Source: Hordeum vulgare subsp. vulgare
Taxonomy: Eukaryota; Streptophyta; Magnoliopsida; Poales; Poaceae
Direction: 5' to 3'
Assembly: GCF_904849725.1 (NCBI RefSeq)
Contig: NC_058518.1
Coordinates: 9,816,147 to 9,880,146 of the forward strand
DNA: 64,000 nt
This document shows positions 26,177 to 38,958 of this stretch, in pieces. The notes beneath the pieces were generated by a model, which was given only the letters and a program-made list of their open reading frames with translations, made no database searches and was not told the DNA's origin. Position 1 is the first letter of the stretch; every line of letters starts with the position of its first letter. Made by a program: the position numbers and the translations under genes.

Positions 26177-27991
26177 TGTTGGGGAACGTCGCATGGGAAA
26201 CAAAATTTTCCTACGCGCACGAAGACCTATCATGGTGATGTCCATCTACGAGAGGGGATGTGAGATCTACGTACCCTTGTATATCGTACAGCAGAAGCGT
26301 TAGTGAACGCGGTTGATGTAGTGGAACGTCCTCACGTCCCTCGATCCGCCCCGCGAACCGTCCCGCGATCAGTCCCACGATCTAGTGCCGAACGGACGGC
26401 ACCTCCGCGTTCAGCACACGTACAGCTCGACAACGATCTCGGCCTTCTTGATCCAGCAAGAGAGACGGAGAGGTAGAAGAGTTCTCCGGCAGCGTGACGG
26501 CGCTCCGGAGGTTGGTGACGATCTCGTCTCGGCAGGGCTCCGCCCGAGCTCCGCAGAAACGCGATCTAGAGGTAAAACCGTGGAGATATGTGGTCGGGCT
26601 GCCGTGGCAAAGTTGTCTCAAATCAGCCCTAAAACCTCTGTATATATAGGGGGAAGAGGGGGAGCCTTGCCTTGGGGTCCAAGGACCCCTAAGGACTTCG
26701 GCCGAGCCAAGGGGGGAGTTCTCCCCTTCCAAACCGAGTCCAACTAGGTTTGGAAGGAGGATTCCTTCCCCCTTTTCCCACCTCCTCTTTTTTTTCTTTT
26801 CTCTTTGATTTTTCTTCCTATGGCGCATAGGGCTCTTTTGGGCTGTCCCACCAGCCCACTAAGGGCTGGTGCACCACCCCCAATGCCTATAGGCTTCCCC
26901 GGGGTGGGTTGCCCCCCCCCCCCCCCCGGTGAACTCCCGGAACCCATTCGTCATTCCCGGTAACTCCGAAAACCTTCCGGTAATCAAATGAGGTTATCAT
27001 ATATATCAATCTTCGTTTCCGGACCATTCTGGAAACCCTCGTGACGTCCGTGATCTCATCCGGGACTCCGAACAACATTCGGTAACCAACCATATAACTC
27101 AAATACGCATAAAACAACGTCGAACCTTAAGTGTGCAGACCCTGCGGGTTCGAGAACTATGCAAACATGACCCGAGAGACTCCTCGGTCAATATCCAATA
27201 GCGGGACCTGGATGCCCATATTGGATCCTACATATTCTACGAAGATCTTATCGTTTGAACCTCAGTGCCAAGGATTCATATAATCACGTATGTCATTCCC
27301 TTTGTCCTTCGGTATGTTACTTGCCCGAGATTCGATCGTCAGTATCCGTATACCTATTTCAATCTCGTTTATCGGCAAGTCTCTTTACTCATTCTGTAAT
27401 ACAAGATCCCGCAACTTACACTAAGTCACATTGCTTGCAAGGCTTGTGTGTGATGTTGTATTACCGAGTGGGCCCCGAGATACCTCTCCGTCACACGAAG
27501 TGACAAATCCCAGTCTCAATCCATACTAACTTAACGAACAACTTCGGAGATACCTGTAGAGCATCTTTATAGTCACCCAATTACGTTGCGACGTTTGATA
27601 CACACAAAGTATTCCTTCGGTGTTAGTAAGTTCTATGATCTCATGGTCATAGGAACAAATACTTGACACGCAGAAAACAGTAGCAATAAAATGACACGAT
27701 CAACATGCTACGTCTATTAGTTTGGGTCTAGTCCATCACGTGATTCTCCTAATGACGTGATCCAGTTATCAAGCAACAACACCTTGTTCATAATCAGAAG
27801 ACACTGACTATCTTTGACCAACTGGCTAGCCAACTAGAGGCTTGCTAGGGACAGTGTTTTGTCTATGTATCCACACATGTATATAAGTCTTCATTCAATA
27901 CAATTATAGCATGGATAATAAACGATTATCTTGATACAGGAATTATAATAATAACTATATTTATTATTGCCTCTAGGGCATAATTCCAATA
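26177..27991 (-). repeat. LTR C (5' LTR of the outer Copia element)
   Basis: 1,815 bp, nearly identical to LTR A. A minus-strand TATA-like sequence is near 26640. A 16-base C run is at 26912-26927. The outer terminus reads CCAATA instead of CCAACA, so the end has mutated. GTAAT follows at 27992-27996. Confidence 0.9.
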
Positions 27992-27996
27992 GTAAT
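27992..27996. other. Target-site duplication, right, GTAAT
   Basis: Second copy of the 5-bp duplication made by the outer Copia element (partner at 12580-12584). Confidence 0.9.
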
Positions 27997-30900
27997 AGCA
28001 TACGAAACTACCTGGAATAGGCCAAAACTGTGAGTTTTGATGAGTTCCCCGTAATTGGACCCCGGGTTTCCCAAAACGTTCGGATCGCAGCGGAAACCAA
28101 AATCAGTGAGTAATAGCATACAAAACTGGCCAAAATAGACCAAAATTGTGAGTTTTGATGAGTTCCCCGTAAGAGGACCTCGGGGTTCCCAAAATGTTCG
28201 GATCACAACGGGACCCAAATTCACTGACTAATAGCATACAAAATTTGCGGGAATAGGCCAAAACTGTGATTTTTCAAGAGTTCCACGTAACCGGACCCCG
28301 GGGTTTCCAACAGGTTCGGGTCACAGCAGGACCCAAAATCAGTGAGTAATAGCTACAAAACTGGCCAAAATAGACTAAAACTGCAAGTTTTGACGAGTTC
28401 CCCGTAACACGATCCCGGGGTTCCCAAAATGTTTGGATCCCAGCTGGAACCAAAATCAGTGAGTAATAGCTTACAAAACTAGGCCGAATAGGCCAAAACT
28501 GCGTGTTTTGACGTATTCCACGTAACCGGACCCCGGGGTTCCCGAAACATTCGTATCGCAGCGGGACCCAAAATCAGTGAGTTTTGACGAGTTCCCCGTA
28601 ACAGGACCTCGGGGTTCCCAAAACGTTTGGATCACAACGGGACCCAAAATGAGTGACTAATAGCATACAAAATCGGTGAGAATAGGCCAAAACTGCGAGT
28701 TTTCATGAGTTCCACGTAATCGGACCCCGGGGTTCCCGAAATGTTCAGATCACAGCAGGACCCAAAATCAGTTAGTAATAGCATACAAAACTGGCCAAAA
28801 TAGACCAAAACTGCGAGTTTTGACGAGTTTCCCGTAATAGGACCCCGGGGTTCCAAAAATGTTCGGATCGCAGCAGGAACCAAAATCTGTGAGTAATAGC
28901 ATACAAAACTGGCCGGAATAGACCAAAACTGCGAGTTTTGACGAGTTCCCCTAACAGGACCCCGGGGTTCCCAAAATGTTTGGAGCGCAGCGGGAACCAA
29001 AATCAGTTAGTAATAGCTTACAAAACTGGGCAGAATAGGCCAAAACTGTGTGTTTCGACGTATTCCACGTAATCGGACCCTGGGGTTCCCGAAACATTCG
29101 TATCGCAACGGACCCAAAACCAGTGAGTTTTGACGAGTTCCTCGTAAAAGTCCTCGGGGTTCCCGAAACATTCGGATCACAACGGGACACGAAATCAGTG
29201 ACTAATAGCATACAAAACCGGCGAGAATAGGCCAAAAGTAAGAGTTTTCATGAGTTCCACGCAAACGGACCCCGGGGTTCCCGAAACGTTCGGATCACAG
29301 CAGGACCCAAAATCAGTGAGTAATAACATACAAAACTGACCAAACTAGACCAAAATTGCGAGTTGTGATGAGTCCCCCGTAACAGGATCCCGGGGTTCCC
29401 AAAATGTTCGGATCGCAGCGGGAACCAAAATCAGTGAGTAATAGCTTGCAAAACTCGGCACAACAGGGCAAAACTGCGTATTTTGACGTGTTCCACGTAA
29501 CTCACCCCGGGGTTCCTGAAACATTCATATCGCAGCGGGACCCAAAATCAGTGAGTAATAGCCTACAAAAATGGCTACAATAGGCCAAAACTGCGATTTT
29601 TGACGAGTTCCCCATAAGCGGACCTCGTGGTTCCCGAAAAGTTCGGGTCACAACGGGACCCAAAATCAGTGACTAATAACATACAAAACTCACGGGAATA
29701 GGCCACAACTACGAGTTTTCATGAGTTCAACGTAATCGGACCCCGGGGTTCCCAACACGTTCGGATCACAGTAGGGCCCAAAATCAGTGAGTAATAGCTT
29801 ACAAAACTCGGCAGAATAGGCCAAAACTGCGTGTTTTGACGAGTTCCACGTAACCGGACCCCGGGGTTCCCGAAACAATCGTATCGCAGCGGGACCAAAA
29901 ATCAGTGAGTAATAGCATAGAAAAATGGCCACAATAGGCCAAAACTAAGATTTTTGATGAGTTCCTCGTAAGCGGAACTCGGGGTTCCCGAAAAGTTCGG
30001 ATCACAGCGGGACCCAAAATAAGTGACTAATAGCATACAAAACTCGCGCGAATAGGCCACAACTGTGAGTTTTCAAGAGTTCCACGTAATCGGACCCCGG
30101 GGTTCCCGACACGTTCGGATCACAGCAGGATCCAATATCAGTGAGTCATAGCATACAAAACTAGCCAAAATAGAGCAAAATTGCGAGTTTTGACGAGTTC
30201 CCCGTAACCGGACCCCGGGGTTCCCGAAACGTTTGGATCGCAGCGGGGACCAAAATCAGTGAGTAATAGCATACAAAACTAGCCAGAATAGGCCAAAAGT
30301 GCGAGTTTTCATGATTTCACCTTAATCAGACCCCGGTGTTCCCGAAACGTTCGGATGTCATCGGGATCCAAAACCAGTGACTAGTAGCATACAAAATTGG
30401 CCGAAATAGGCCAAAACTGTGAGTTTTGACGAGTTCCCCGTAACCGGACCCTGGGTTCCCGAAATGTTCGGATCGCAGCAGGACCCAAAATCAGTAAGTA
30501 ATAGCATATGAAACTACCTGGAATAGACCAAAACTGTGAGTTTTGACGAGTTCCCCGTAATTGGACCCCGGGTTTCCCAAAACGTTCGGATCGCAGCGGA
30601 AACCAAAATGAGTGAGTAATAGCATACAAAACTGGCCAAAATAGACCAAAATTGCGAGTTTTGATGAGTTCCCCGTAAGCGGACCTCGGGGTTCCCAAAA
30701 TGTTCGGATCACAACGGGACCCAAATTCAGTGACTAATAGCATACAAAATTGGCGGGAATAGGCCAAAACTGTGAGTTTTCAAGAGTTCAACGTAACCGG
30801 ACCCCGGGGTTCCCGACAGGTTCGGGTGACAGCAGGACCCAAAATCAGTGAGTAATAGCTACAAAACTGGCCAAAATAGACTAAAACTGCAAGTTTTAAC

Positions 30901-32924
30901 GAGTTCCCCGTAACACGATCCCGGGGTTCCCAAAATGTTTGGATCGCAGCTGGAACCAAAATCAGTGAGTAATAGCTTACAAAACTAGGCCGAATAGGCC
31001 AAAACTGCGTGTTTTGACGTATTCCACGTAACCGGACCCCGGGGTTTCCGAAACATTCGTATCGCAGCGGGACCCAAAATTAGTGAGTTTTGACGAGTTC
31101 CCCGTAATAGGACCTCGGGGTTCCCGAAACGTTTGGATCACAACGGGACCCAAAATCAGTGACTAATAGCATACAAACCGGTGAGAATAGGCCAAAACTG
31201 CGAGTTTTCATGAGTTCCACGTAATCGGACCCCGGGGTTCCCGAAATGTTCAGATCACAGCAGGACCCAAAATCAGTTAGTAATAGCATACAAAACTGGC
31301 CAAAATAGACCAAAACTGCGAGTTTTGACGAGTTTCCCGTAATAGGACCCCGGGGTTCCAAAAATGTTCGGATCGCAGCGGGAACCAAAATCTGTGAGTA
31401 ATAGCATACAAAACTGGCCGGAATAGGCCAAAACTGCGAGTTTTCATGATTTCCCCTTAACCGGACACCGGTGTTTGCGAAACGTTGGATGGCATCGGGA
31501 CCCAAAATAGCATACAAAAATGGCCGGAGTAGGCCAAAACTGTGAGTTTTCACGAGTTCCCCGTAACAAGACCCTAGGTTCCCGAAATGTTCGGATCGCA
31601 GCGGTACCCAAAATCAGTAAGTAATAGCATACAAAACTGGCCAGAATAGACCAAAACTGCGAGTTTTGACGAGTTCCCCGTAACAGGACCCCGGGGTTCC
31701 CAAAATGTTTGGAGCGCAGCGGGAACCAAAATCAGTTAGTAATAGCTTACAAAACTCGGCAGAATAGCCAAAACTGCGTGTTTTGACGAGTTCCACGTAA
31801 CCGGACCCCGGGGTTCCCGAAACAATCGTATCGCAGAGGGACCATAAATCAGTGAGTAATAGCATACAAAAATGGCCACAATAGGCCAAAACTGCGATTT
31901 TTGATGAGTTCCTCGTAAGCGGAACTCGGGGTTCCCGAAAAGTTCGGATCACAACGGGACCCAAAATAAGTGACTAATAGCATACAAAACTGGCGGGAAT
32001 AGGCCACAACTACGAGTTTTCATGAGTTCCACGTAATCGGAACCCGGGGTTCCCGACATGTTCGGATCACAGCAGGACCCAAAATCAGTGAGTAATAACA
32101 CACAAAACTGGCCAAAATAGACCAAAATTGCGAGTTTTGACGAGTTCCCCGTAACCAGACCCCGGGGTTCCCGAAACATTTGGATCGCAGTGGGAACAAA
32201 AATCAGTGAGTAATAGCATACAAAACTAGCCAGAATAGGCCAAAAGTGCGAGTTTTCATGATTTCCCCTTAACCAGACCCCGGTGTTCACGAAAAGTTCG
32301 GATGGCATCGGGACCCAAAATCAGTGACTAGAAGCATACAAAACTGGCCGAAATAGGCCAAAACTGTGGGTTTTGATGAGTTCCCCGTAACCGGACCCTG
32401 GGTTCCCGAAATGTTCGGATCGCAGCGGGACCCAAAATCAGTAAGTAATAGCATACGAAACTGGCTGGAATAGGCCAAAACTGTGAGTGTTGACGAGTTC
32501 CCCGTAACTGAACCCCGGGGTTCCCAAAACGCTCGGATCGCAACGGGAACGAAAATCAATGAGTAATAGCATACAAAACTGGCCAAAATAGATCAAAATT
32601 GCGAGTTTTGACGAGTTCCCCGTAAGCGGACTTCGGGGTTCCCGAAACGTTCGGATCACAACGGGGCCCAAATTCAGTGACTAATAGCATACGAAACTGG
32701 CGGGAATGGGCCAAAACTGCAAGTTTTCATGAGTTCCACGTAATCGGACCCCGGGGTTCCCGACACGTTCGGATCACAGCAGGACCCAAAATCAGTGAGT
32801 AATAGCATACAAAACTGGCCAAAATAGACCAAAATTGTGAGTTTTGACGAGTTCCCCGTAACCGGACCCCGGGGTTCCCGAAACGTTTGGATCGCAGCGG
32901 GAACCAAAATCAGTGAGTAATAGC
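27997..32924. repeat. pSc119.2-related satellite array, block 2
   Basis: Same monomer family as block 1. The local long-range period is not 5,205 bp: the monomer starting GTAATAGCATACGAAACTAC at 27992 recurs almost unchanged at 30498, 2,506 bp away. Correspondence continues to about 31435, where the two copies part. No gene. Confidence 0.9.
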
Positions 32925-32927
32925 ATA
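32925..32927. other. 3-bp target-site duplication ATA of CACTA-1 (left)
   Basis: ATA precedes CACTAGTGG at 32928 and follows the other terminus at 45934-45936. Joining the flanks gives an uninterrupted monomer link, TAGCATACAAAACTGG. Confidence 0.9.
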
Positions 32928-32939
32928 CACTAGTGGAAA

Positions 32940-33170
32940 ACGGGCCTTTGGCCTGGACCCTTTAGTGCCGGTCTGCCTCTGGGCCGGGACTAAAGGCCCA
33001 GCCACGTTGCCCCAATTCTCAATGCCTCCCTCGAGGCTTTAGTCCCAGCCCGTAAGGAGCCTTTAGTCCCGGTTTGTGTCCCAAACCGGGACTAAAGGGC
33101 TACGCGGTGTGCAGCCCGCATGTGCGCCACCTTTAGTCCCGGTTTGTGTCTCAAACCGGGACTAAAGTCC
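32940..33170. repeat. Left subterminal hairpin motifs of CACTA-1
   Basis: Near-perfect hairpins made of CTTTAGTCCCGGTTTG and its complement CAAACCGGGACTAAAG around short loops, at about 33059-33099 and 33130-33167, plus single motif copies before them. In CACTA elements subterminal motifs bind the TNPA protein. The same motif family recurs at 39800-40070 and 45726-45910. Confidence 0.85.
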
Positions 33171-33176
33171 TCTGCC

Positions 33177-33184
33177 TATATATA
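33177..33184 (+). promoter_or_regulatory. TATA box of the CACTA-1 transposase gene
   Basis: TATATATA directly follows the left hairpins, about 300 bp before the ATG at 33481. A leader and possible intron lie between; ACACAG just before the ATG looks like a splice acceptor. No other gene-sized feature lies in 33185-33480. Confidence 0.55.
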
Positions 33185-33480
33185 GCACAGCCCCCCTCTC
33201 CCCTCTTCCTTGCATTTTTCTTGGATGGAGGATTGTGGGTGGGTGCTAGCTCTCCACTTTTTTTGATGCACTAGAGGTGTTTGTTGAAATGTGTGTTAGA
33301 GCGATGCCGCATCAGTTCACCAAACACAACTACGATATGAGATGCCTGAGCCACGCTTAAACCTCTTCCTCTTTATTTCTACTTATTCTAAAAGGTTAGC
33401 AACTATATTTCCTCGTTTAGATCGTGCGGTACTAATTTTTAGGATCGTGATTGTATTTGATATATTGTCGTATAACACAG

Positions 33481-36400
33481 ATGAGCCATCCATGGATGTA
33501 CGGTGATCGACGCACAGCCGCTTACAGAGAAGGCGTGCATTCTTTTCGAGATGCAGCCGATGTGAACAAGCATGGTGGTGGCTATATGTTTTGTCCATGT
33601 GTTGAATTTCGGAATGAGAAGGATTACACTTCCTCAAGAGTCATTCAGAGCCACCTACTTCAGTCCGGTTTTATGTCGGGCTATAATGTTTGGACCAAGC
33701 ACAGAGAAAGAGGGGTTATGATGGAAGACGACGATGAAGAAGAAGAGAACGATGATGACAACTACCGATCTATGTTCCCTGAGTATGCTGATACCGCAAT
33801 GGAAGACAATGAAGAAGAAGATCAGGATGAAGAACGGGAACCAGATGAGCCCGCTGATGATCTTGGCCGGGTCATTTCTGATGCACGGCGAGGTTGCGAC
33901 ACAGAAAAGGAGAGGTTGCAGTTCGAGCAGATGTTACAGGACCACAACAAATTGTTGTACCCAACTTGTGAAGATGGCCAGAAGAAGCTGGGTAGCACAC
34001 TGGAATTGCTGAAGTGGAAGGCAGAAAAGTTGCTGGTACTGATGAAGAAGATGCTTCCAAGAAAGAACGAATTCCCCGCCAGCACGTACGAAGCAAAGAA
34101 GCTTGTCTGCCCTCTAGGATTAGACGTGCAGAAGATACATGCATTCCCTAATGACTGCATCCTCTACCGCGGTGAGAAGTACGAGAATATGGATAAATGC
34201 CCGATATGCACTGCATTGCGGTATAAGATCAGAAAAGATGACCCTGGTGATATTGAGGGCGAGCCACCCAGGAAGAGGGTTCCTGCCAAGGTGATGTGGT
34301 ATGCTCCTATAATACCACGGTTGAAACGTCTGTTCAGAAATAAAGATCATGCGAAGTTGTTGTGATGGCACATGGAAGATCGTATGAAAGACGATAAGTT
34401 GAGGCACACCGCTGATGGTCGGCAGTGGAGAAAAATCGAGAGAGTTCCCGAGATTTGCAGCTGACATAAGGAACTTATGGTTAGGTCTGAGTACAGATGG
34501 CATGAATCCTTTTGGGGAGCAGAGTTGCAGTCACAGCACCTGGCCCGTTACTCTATGTATCTACAACCTTCCTCCTTGGTTGTGCATGAAGCGGAAGTTC
34601 ATTATGATGTCAGTGCTTATACAAGGTCCAAAGCAACCCGGCAACGATATTGATGTGTACCTAAGGCCATTAGTTGATGAACTTTTACAGCTGTGGGCCG
34701 AACCATGTGTACGTGTGTGGGACGAGCACAAACAAGAGGAATTTGACCTTCGAGCGTTGCTTTTTGTAACCATCAATGATTGGCCTGCTCTTAGTAACAT
34801 TTCAGGACAGTCAAACAAGGGATACAATGCATGCACGCACTGTTTGGATTAGACAGAAAGTATATATCTCGACAACTATAGGAAGAATGTGTATCCGTGC
34901 AATCGTCGTTTTCTTCCGCCCAAGCATCCCTTAAAGAAAAAAGGTAAGCATTTCAATGGCAAGGCAGAACCCCGGGGGAAGCCTCTCATCCGTACTCGTG
35001 CTGAAGTATTTGATATGGTCAAAGATTTAAAAGTAATCTTTGGAAAGGGTCCTGGCAGCCAACCTGTTCCTAACGACCCTGATAAGCGCGTACCCATGTG
35101 GAAGAAGAAATCTATATTTTGGGAGCTACCCTACTGGGAAGTCCATGAGGTCCGCTCGGCAATCGACGTGATGCACCTGACGAAGAATCTCTGCGTGAAT
35201 ATTCTAGGCTTCCTGGGCTTGTATGGGAAGTCAAAAGATACACCGGAAGCACGGGAGGACCAGGAACGTCATAAAGGAAGAGATGGCATGCATCCAGGGA
35301 AGTTTCAAGGGCGTGCCAGCTACGCTCTTACTAAGGAAGAGAAGGAAATCTTCTTTGAATTCCTTTTCAGTATCAAGGTCCCGACTGGCTTCTCGTCGAA
35401 TATAAAGGGAATCGTAAATATGAAAGACAAAAAATTCCAAAACCTAAAGTCTCATGACTGCCACGTGCTTATGACGCAATTGTTTTCGGTTGCATTGAGG
35501 GGAATTCTACCGGAAAATGTTCGCCTGGCAATTGTGAAGGTATGTGCATTCCTCAATGCAATTTCTCAGAAGGTAATCGATCGAGAAAGTCTATCAGGGT
35601 TACAGATTGATGTGGTCCAATGTCTGGTCAGCTTTGAGTTGTTGTTCCCGCCATCCTTCTTCAATATAATGACACACCTCCTAGTTCACCTAGTCGAAGA
35701 GATTAGAATTCTCGGTCCTGTGTTTCTACACAATATGTTCCCCTTCGAGAGGTTCATGGGAGTCTTAAAGAAATATGTTCGTAACTGTGCTAGGCCAGAA
35801 GGAAGCATCTCCAAGGGCTATGGAACAGAGGAGGTCATTGAGTTTTGTGTGGACTTTCTTCCTGACCTTAAGCCGATTGGTGTTCCTGAATCTCCGTATG
35901 AGGGTAGGCTGACAGGAAAAGGCACACTAGGAAGGAAAGCAAAAGTATGTATGGACGGGCATTCTTTCTCTCAAGCACACTACACAGTTCTACACAATTC
36001 CACCGTGGTGGCTCCGTATATCGTGAGACACAAGAATATTCTACGCTCCGAAAACCCGGGGAAGGCTGACTCTTGGATTAAAGGGGAACACGAGAAGACT
36101 TTCGGCAGTTGGTTGCAGACACATCTCATGAATGACGACACCGTTGGAGATGAGTTGTACTGTTTGGCCAGGCCACCATCTTCCACTATATGTACTTTCC
36201 AAGGGTATGAGATAAATGGGAATACATTTTACACGGTTTCCCAAGATAAAAAGAGCACCAACCAAAATAGTGGTGTCCGCTTTGATGCAACAAACGAGAA
36301 TGGGCACTGTTTGGAAATATATTACGGATACATAGAGGAGATATGGGAACTTGACTATGGACCTACTTTTAAGATCCCTTTATTTCGGTGCAAATGGGTG

Positions 36401-36769
36401 AAGCTCACAGGAGGCGGGGTAGTTGTAGACCAAAAGTACGGCATGACAACAGTGGATCTCAACAATCTTGCATACATGGACGAACCATTTGTCCTAGCCA
36501 ATGATGTCGCTCAGGTTTCCTATGTGAAGGACATGTCTACATTAACGAGAAAAAGAAATCAGCAAAAGAAGATATCGTCCGATGAGCCAAAACGCCACAT
36601 AGTTCTTTCAGGGAAAAGAAACATCGTGGGAGTAGATGACAAGACAGACATGTCAGAAGATTATAAAAAGTTTCATGAAATTCCGCCCTTCAAAGTGAAA
36701 ACTGACCCAAGCATCCTACTGAATGATGAAGATTCTCCATGGCTACGACCCAGAAGAAAACAGAAATAA
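33481..36769 (+). pseudogene. TNP2/TNPD-type CACTA transposase, decayed
   Basis: The start MSHPWMYGDR is the N-terminal transposon-associated domain. An acidic stretch follows (33720-33860). The TNP2 transposase core has Asp in GLSTDGMNPF and in AIDVMHLTKN. A DUF4218-like part (THLLVHLVEEIRILGP) and a DUF4216-like part (PLFRCKWVKL) precede the TAA at 36767-36769. Three lesions: TGA at 34363-34365; a frameshift in a GAGAGAG run at about 34438-34444, upstream of the core; and TAG at 34850-34852. It would normally cut at the CACTA ends in the nucleus. It is not expected to make active protein here. Confidence 0.9.
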
Positions 36770-36862
36770 TAGATAGGAATATTGGTGCAATAATGTAATA
36801 ACATATTAAACCTTTTATGTAATGCATGTATGGAATGTACTAAATTTCAAACACTTTTCATT

Positions 36863-38757
36863 TTCATAGTATCCATGTAAGAGATGAGTTCTCGTTCGAA
36901 ACCCTGATACTTCGAGAGAGATTGTCCGTTTTGTACACGAAGTGCATCCATTTTTTGTCGTAGCCCTCTCAAATTTTTAACACATGCTATGTGGTTGAAA
37001 TGATGATAGCATGCCAACTTTCAACATTTTCAGAGTTCATTTGTAGTGCTTTTCAATTTCAGGGTCAACTAGCTCAAAAAAAATAAGTAAATGCACGAAA
37101 TATACCAAGTGAAGTCAGAAATTGTTGAAATTTTGTGATGTGCCTTTGAATGATGCATTTTGAACACACAAAAAGTATGGAGTTCAAATAAGTTCAAAAA
37201 AATGAAATCCCTTTGTAAGAGATGAGTTCTCGTTCGAAACCTTGATACTTCAAGAGAGATTGTCCGTTTTGTACACGAAGTGCATCCAGTTTTTGTCGTA
37301 GCCCTCTCAACTTTTTAACACATGCTATGTGGGTGAAATGATGATAGCATGACAACTTTCAACATTTTCAGAGTTCATTTGTAGTGCTTTTCAATTTCAG
37401 GGTCAACTAGCTCAAAAAAATAAGTAAATGCACGAAATATACCAAGTGAAGTCAGAAATTGTTGAAATTTTGTGATGTGCCTTTGAATGGTGCATTTTGA
37501 ACACACAAAAAGTATGGAGTTCAAATAAGTTCAAAAAATGAAATCCCTTTGTAAGAGATGAGTTCTCGTTCGAAACCCTGATACTTCGAAAGAGATTGTC
37601 CGTTTTGTGCACGAAGTGCATCCAGTTTTTGTCGTAGCCCTCTCAACTTTTTAACACATGCTATGTGGGTGAAATGATGATAGCATGCCAACTTTCAACA
37701 TTTTCAGAGTTCATTTGTAGTGCTTTTCAATTTCAGGGTCAACTAGCTCAAAAAAAATAAGTAAATGCATGAAATATACCAAGTGAAGTCAGAAATTGTT
37801 GAAATTTTGTGATGTGCCTTTGAATGGTGCATTTTGAACGCACAAAAAGTATGGAGTTCAAATAAGTTCAGAAAAATGAAATCTCTTTGTAAGAGATGAG
37901 TTCTCGTTCGAAACCCTGATACTTCGAGAGAGATTGTCCGTTTTGTACACGAAGTGCATCCAGTTTTTGTCGTAGCCCTCTCAACTTTTTAACACATGCT
38001 ATGTGGGTGAAATGATGATAGCATGCCAACTTTCAACATTTTCAGAGTTCATTTGTAGTTCTTTTCAATTTCAGGGTCAACTAGCTCAAAAAAATAAGTA
38101 AATGCACGAAATATACCAAGTGAAGTCAGAAATTGTTGAAATTTTGTGATGTGCCTTTGAATGGTGCATTTTGAACACACAAAAAGTATGGAGTTCAAAT
38201 AAGTTTAAAAAAATGAAATCCCTTTGTAAGAGATGAGTTCTCGTTCGAAACCCTGATACTTCGAGAGAGATTGTCCGTTTTGTACACGAAGTGCATCCAG
38301 TTTTTGTCGTAGCCCTCTCAACTTTTTAACACATGCTATGTGGGTGAAATGATGATAGCATGCCAACTTTCAACATTTTCAGAGTTCATTTGTAGTGCTT
38401 TTCAATTTCAGGGTCAACTAGCTCAAAAAAAATAAGTAAATGCATGAAATATACCAAGTGAAGTCAGAAATTGTTGAAATTTTGTGATGTGCCATTGAAT
38501 GGTGCATTTTGAACACACAAAAAGTATGGAGTTCAAATAAGTTCAAAAAAATCAAATCCCTTTGTAAGAGATGAGTTCTCGTTCGAAACCCTGATACTTC
38601 GAGAGAGATTGTCCGTTTTGTACACGAAGTGCATCCAGTTTTTGTCGTAGCCCTCTCAACTTTTTAACACATGCTATGTGGGTGAAATGATGATAGCATG
38701 CCCACTTTCAACATTTTCAGAGTTCATTTGTAGTGCTTTTCAAAAAGTATGGAGTTC
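36863..38757. repeat. 337-bp tandem repeat array inside CACTA-1
   Basis: GAGATGAGTTCTCGTTCG recurs at 36881, 37219, 37555, 37893, 38230 and 38568, a period of 336-338 bp. There are five full copies and a sixth that lost its centre and ends near 38757. Copies are nearly identical. No long open frame is shared, so it is probably non-coding. It lies between two convergent genes (TNP2 gene + and the small gene -). Confidence 0.95.
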
Positions 38758-38958
38758 AAAAAACCATATTATGAAATTAAATATTATCATTGGCGATTCA
38801 TCTCTATTATGAAATTAAATATATCAGAAAACCATTGCAGAACATATGACCAAATTAATACAAGTTCATCATCACATTAAAGCCAAAGAACAGTAGTGAT
38901 CAAATGTTATTATTGCAAAAAATAAATACATAAAGTTTTTTCATAAAACAACATACAA
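38758..38958 (-). other. Downstream flank of the small minus-strand gene
   Basis: AT-rich, with no gene seen. It lies just 3' of the stop of the minus-strand gene at 38959 and may be its 3' untranslated region. Confidence 0.4.

Larger units (their letters stand above)
12585..27991 (-). mobile_element. Three-LTR composite Copia retrotransposon (Angela/WIS/BARE1 type)
   Basis: A 15,407-bp insertion flanked by GTAAT duplications. The order on the plus strand is LTR A, internal I, LTR B, internal II, LTR C; coding is on the minus strand, so LTR C is the 5' LTR. LTRs A and C are nearly identical (by eye seven differences in the first ~480 bp), while LTR B differs more. Internal I keeps long open frames but ends abruptly at LTR B without a primer-binding site. 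Internal II is a homologous but decayed region that does have one. The simplest reading is an element nested in another, followed by a deletion. Confidence 0.85.
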
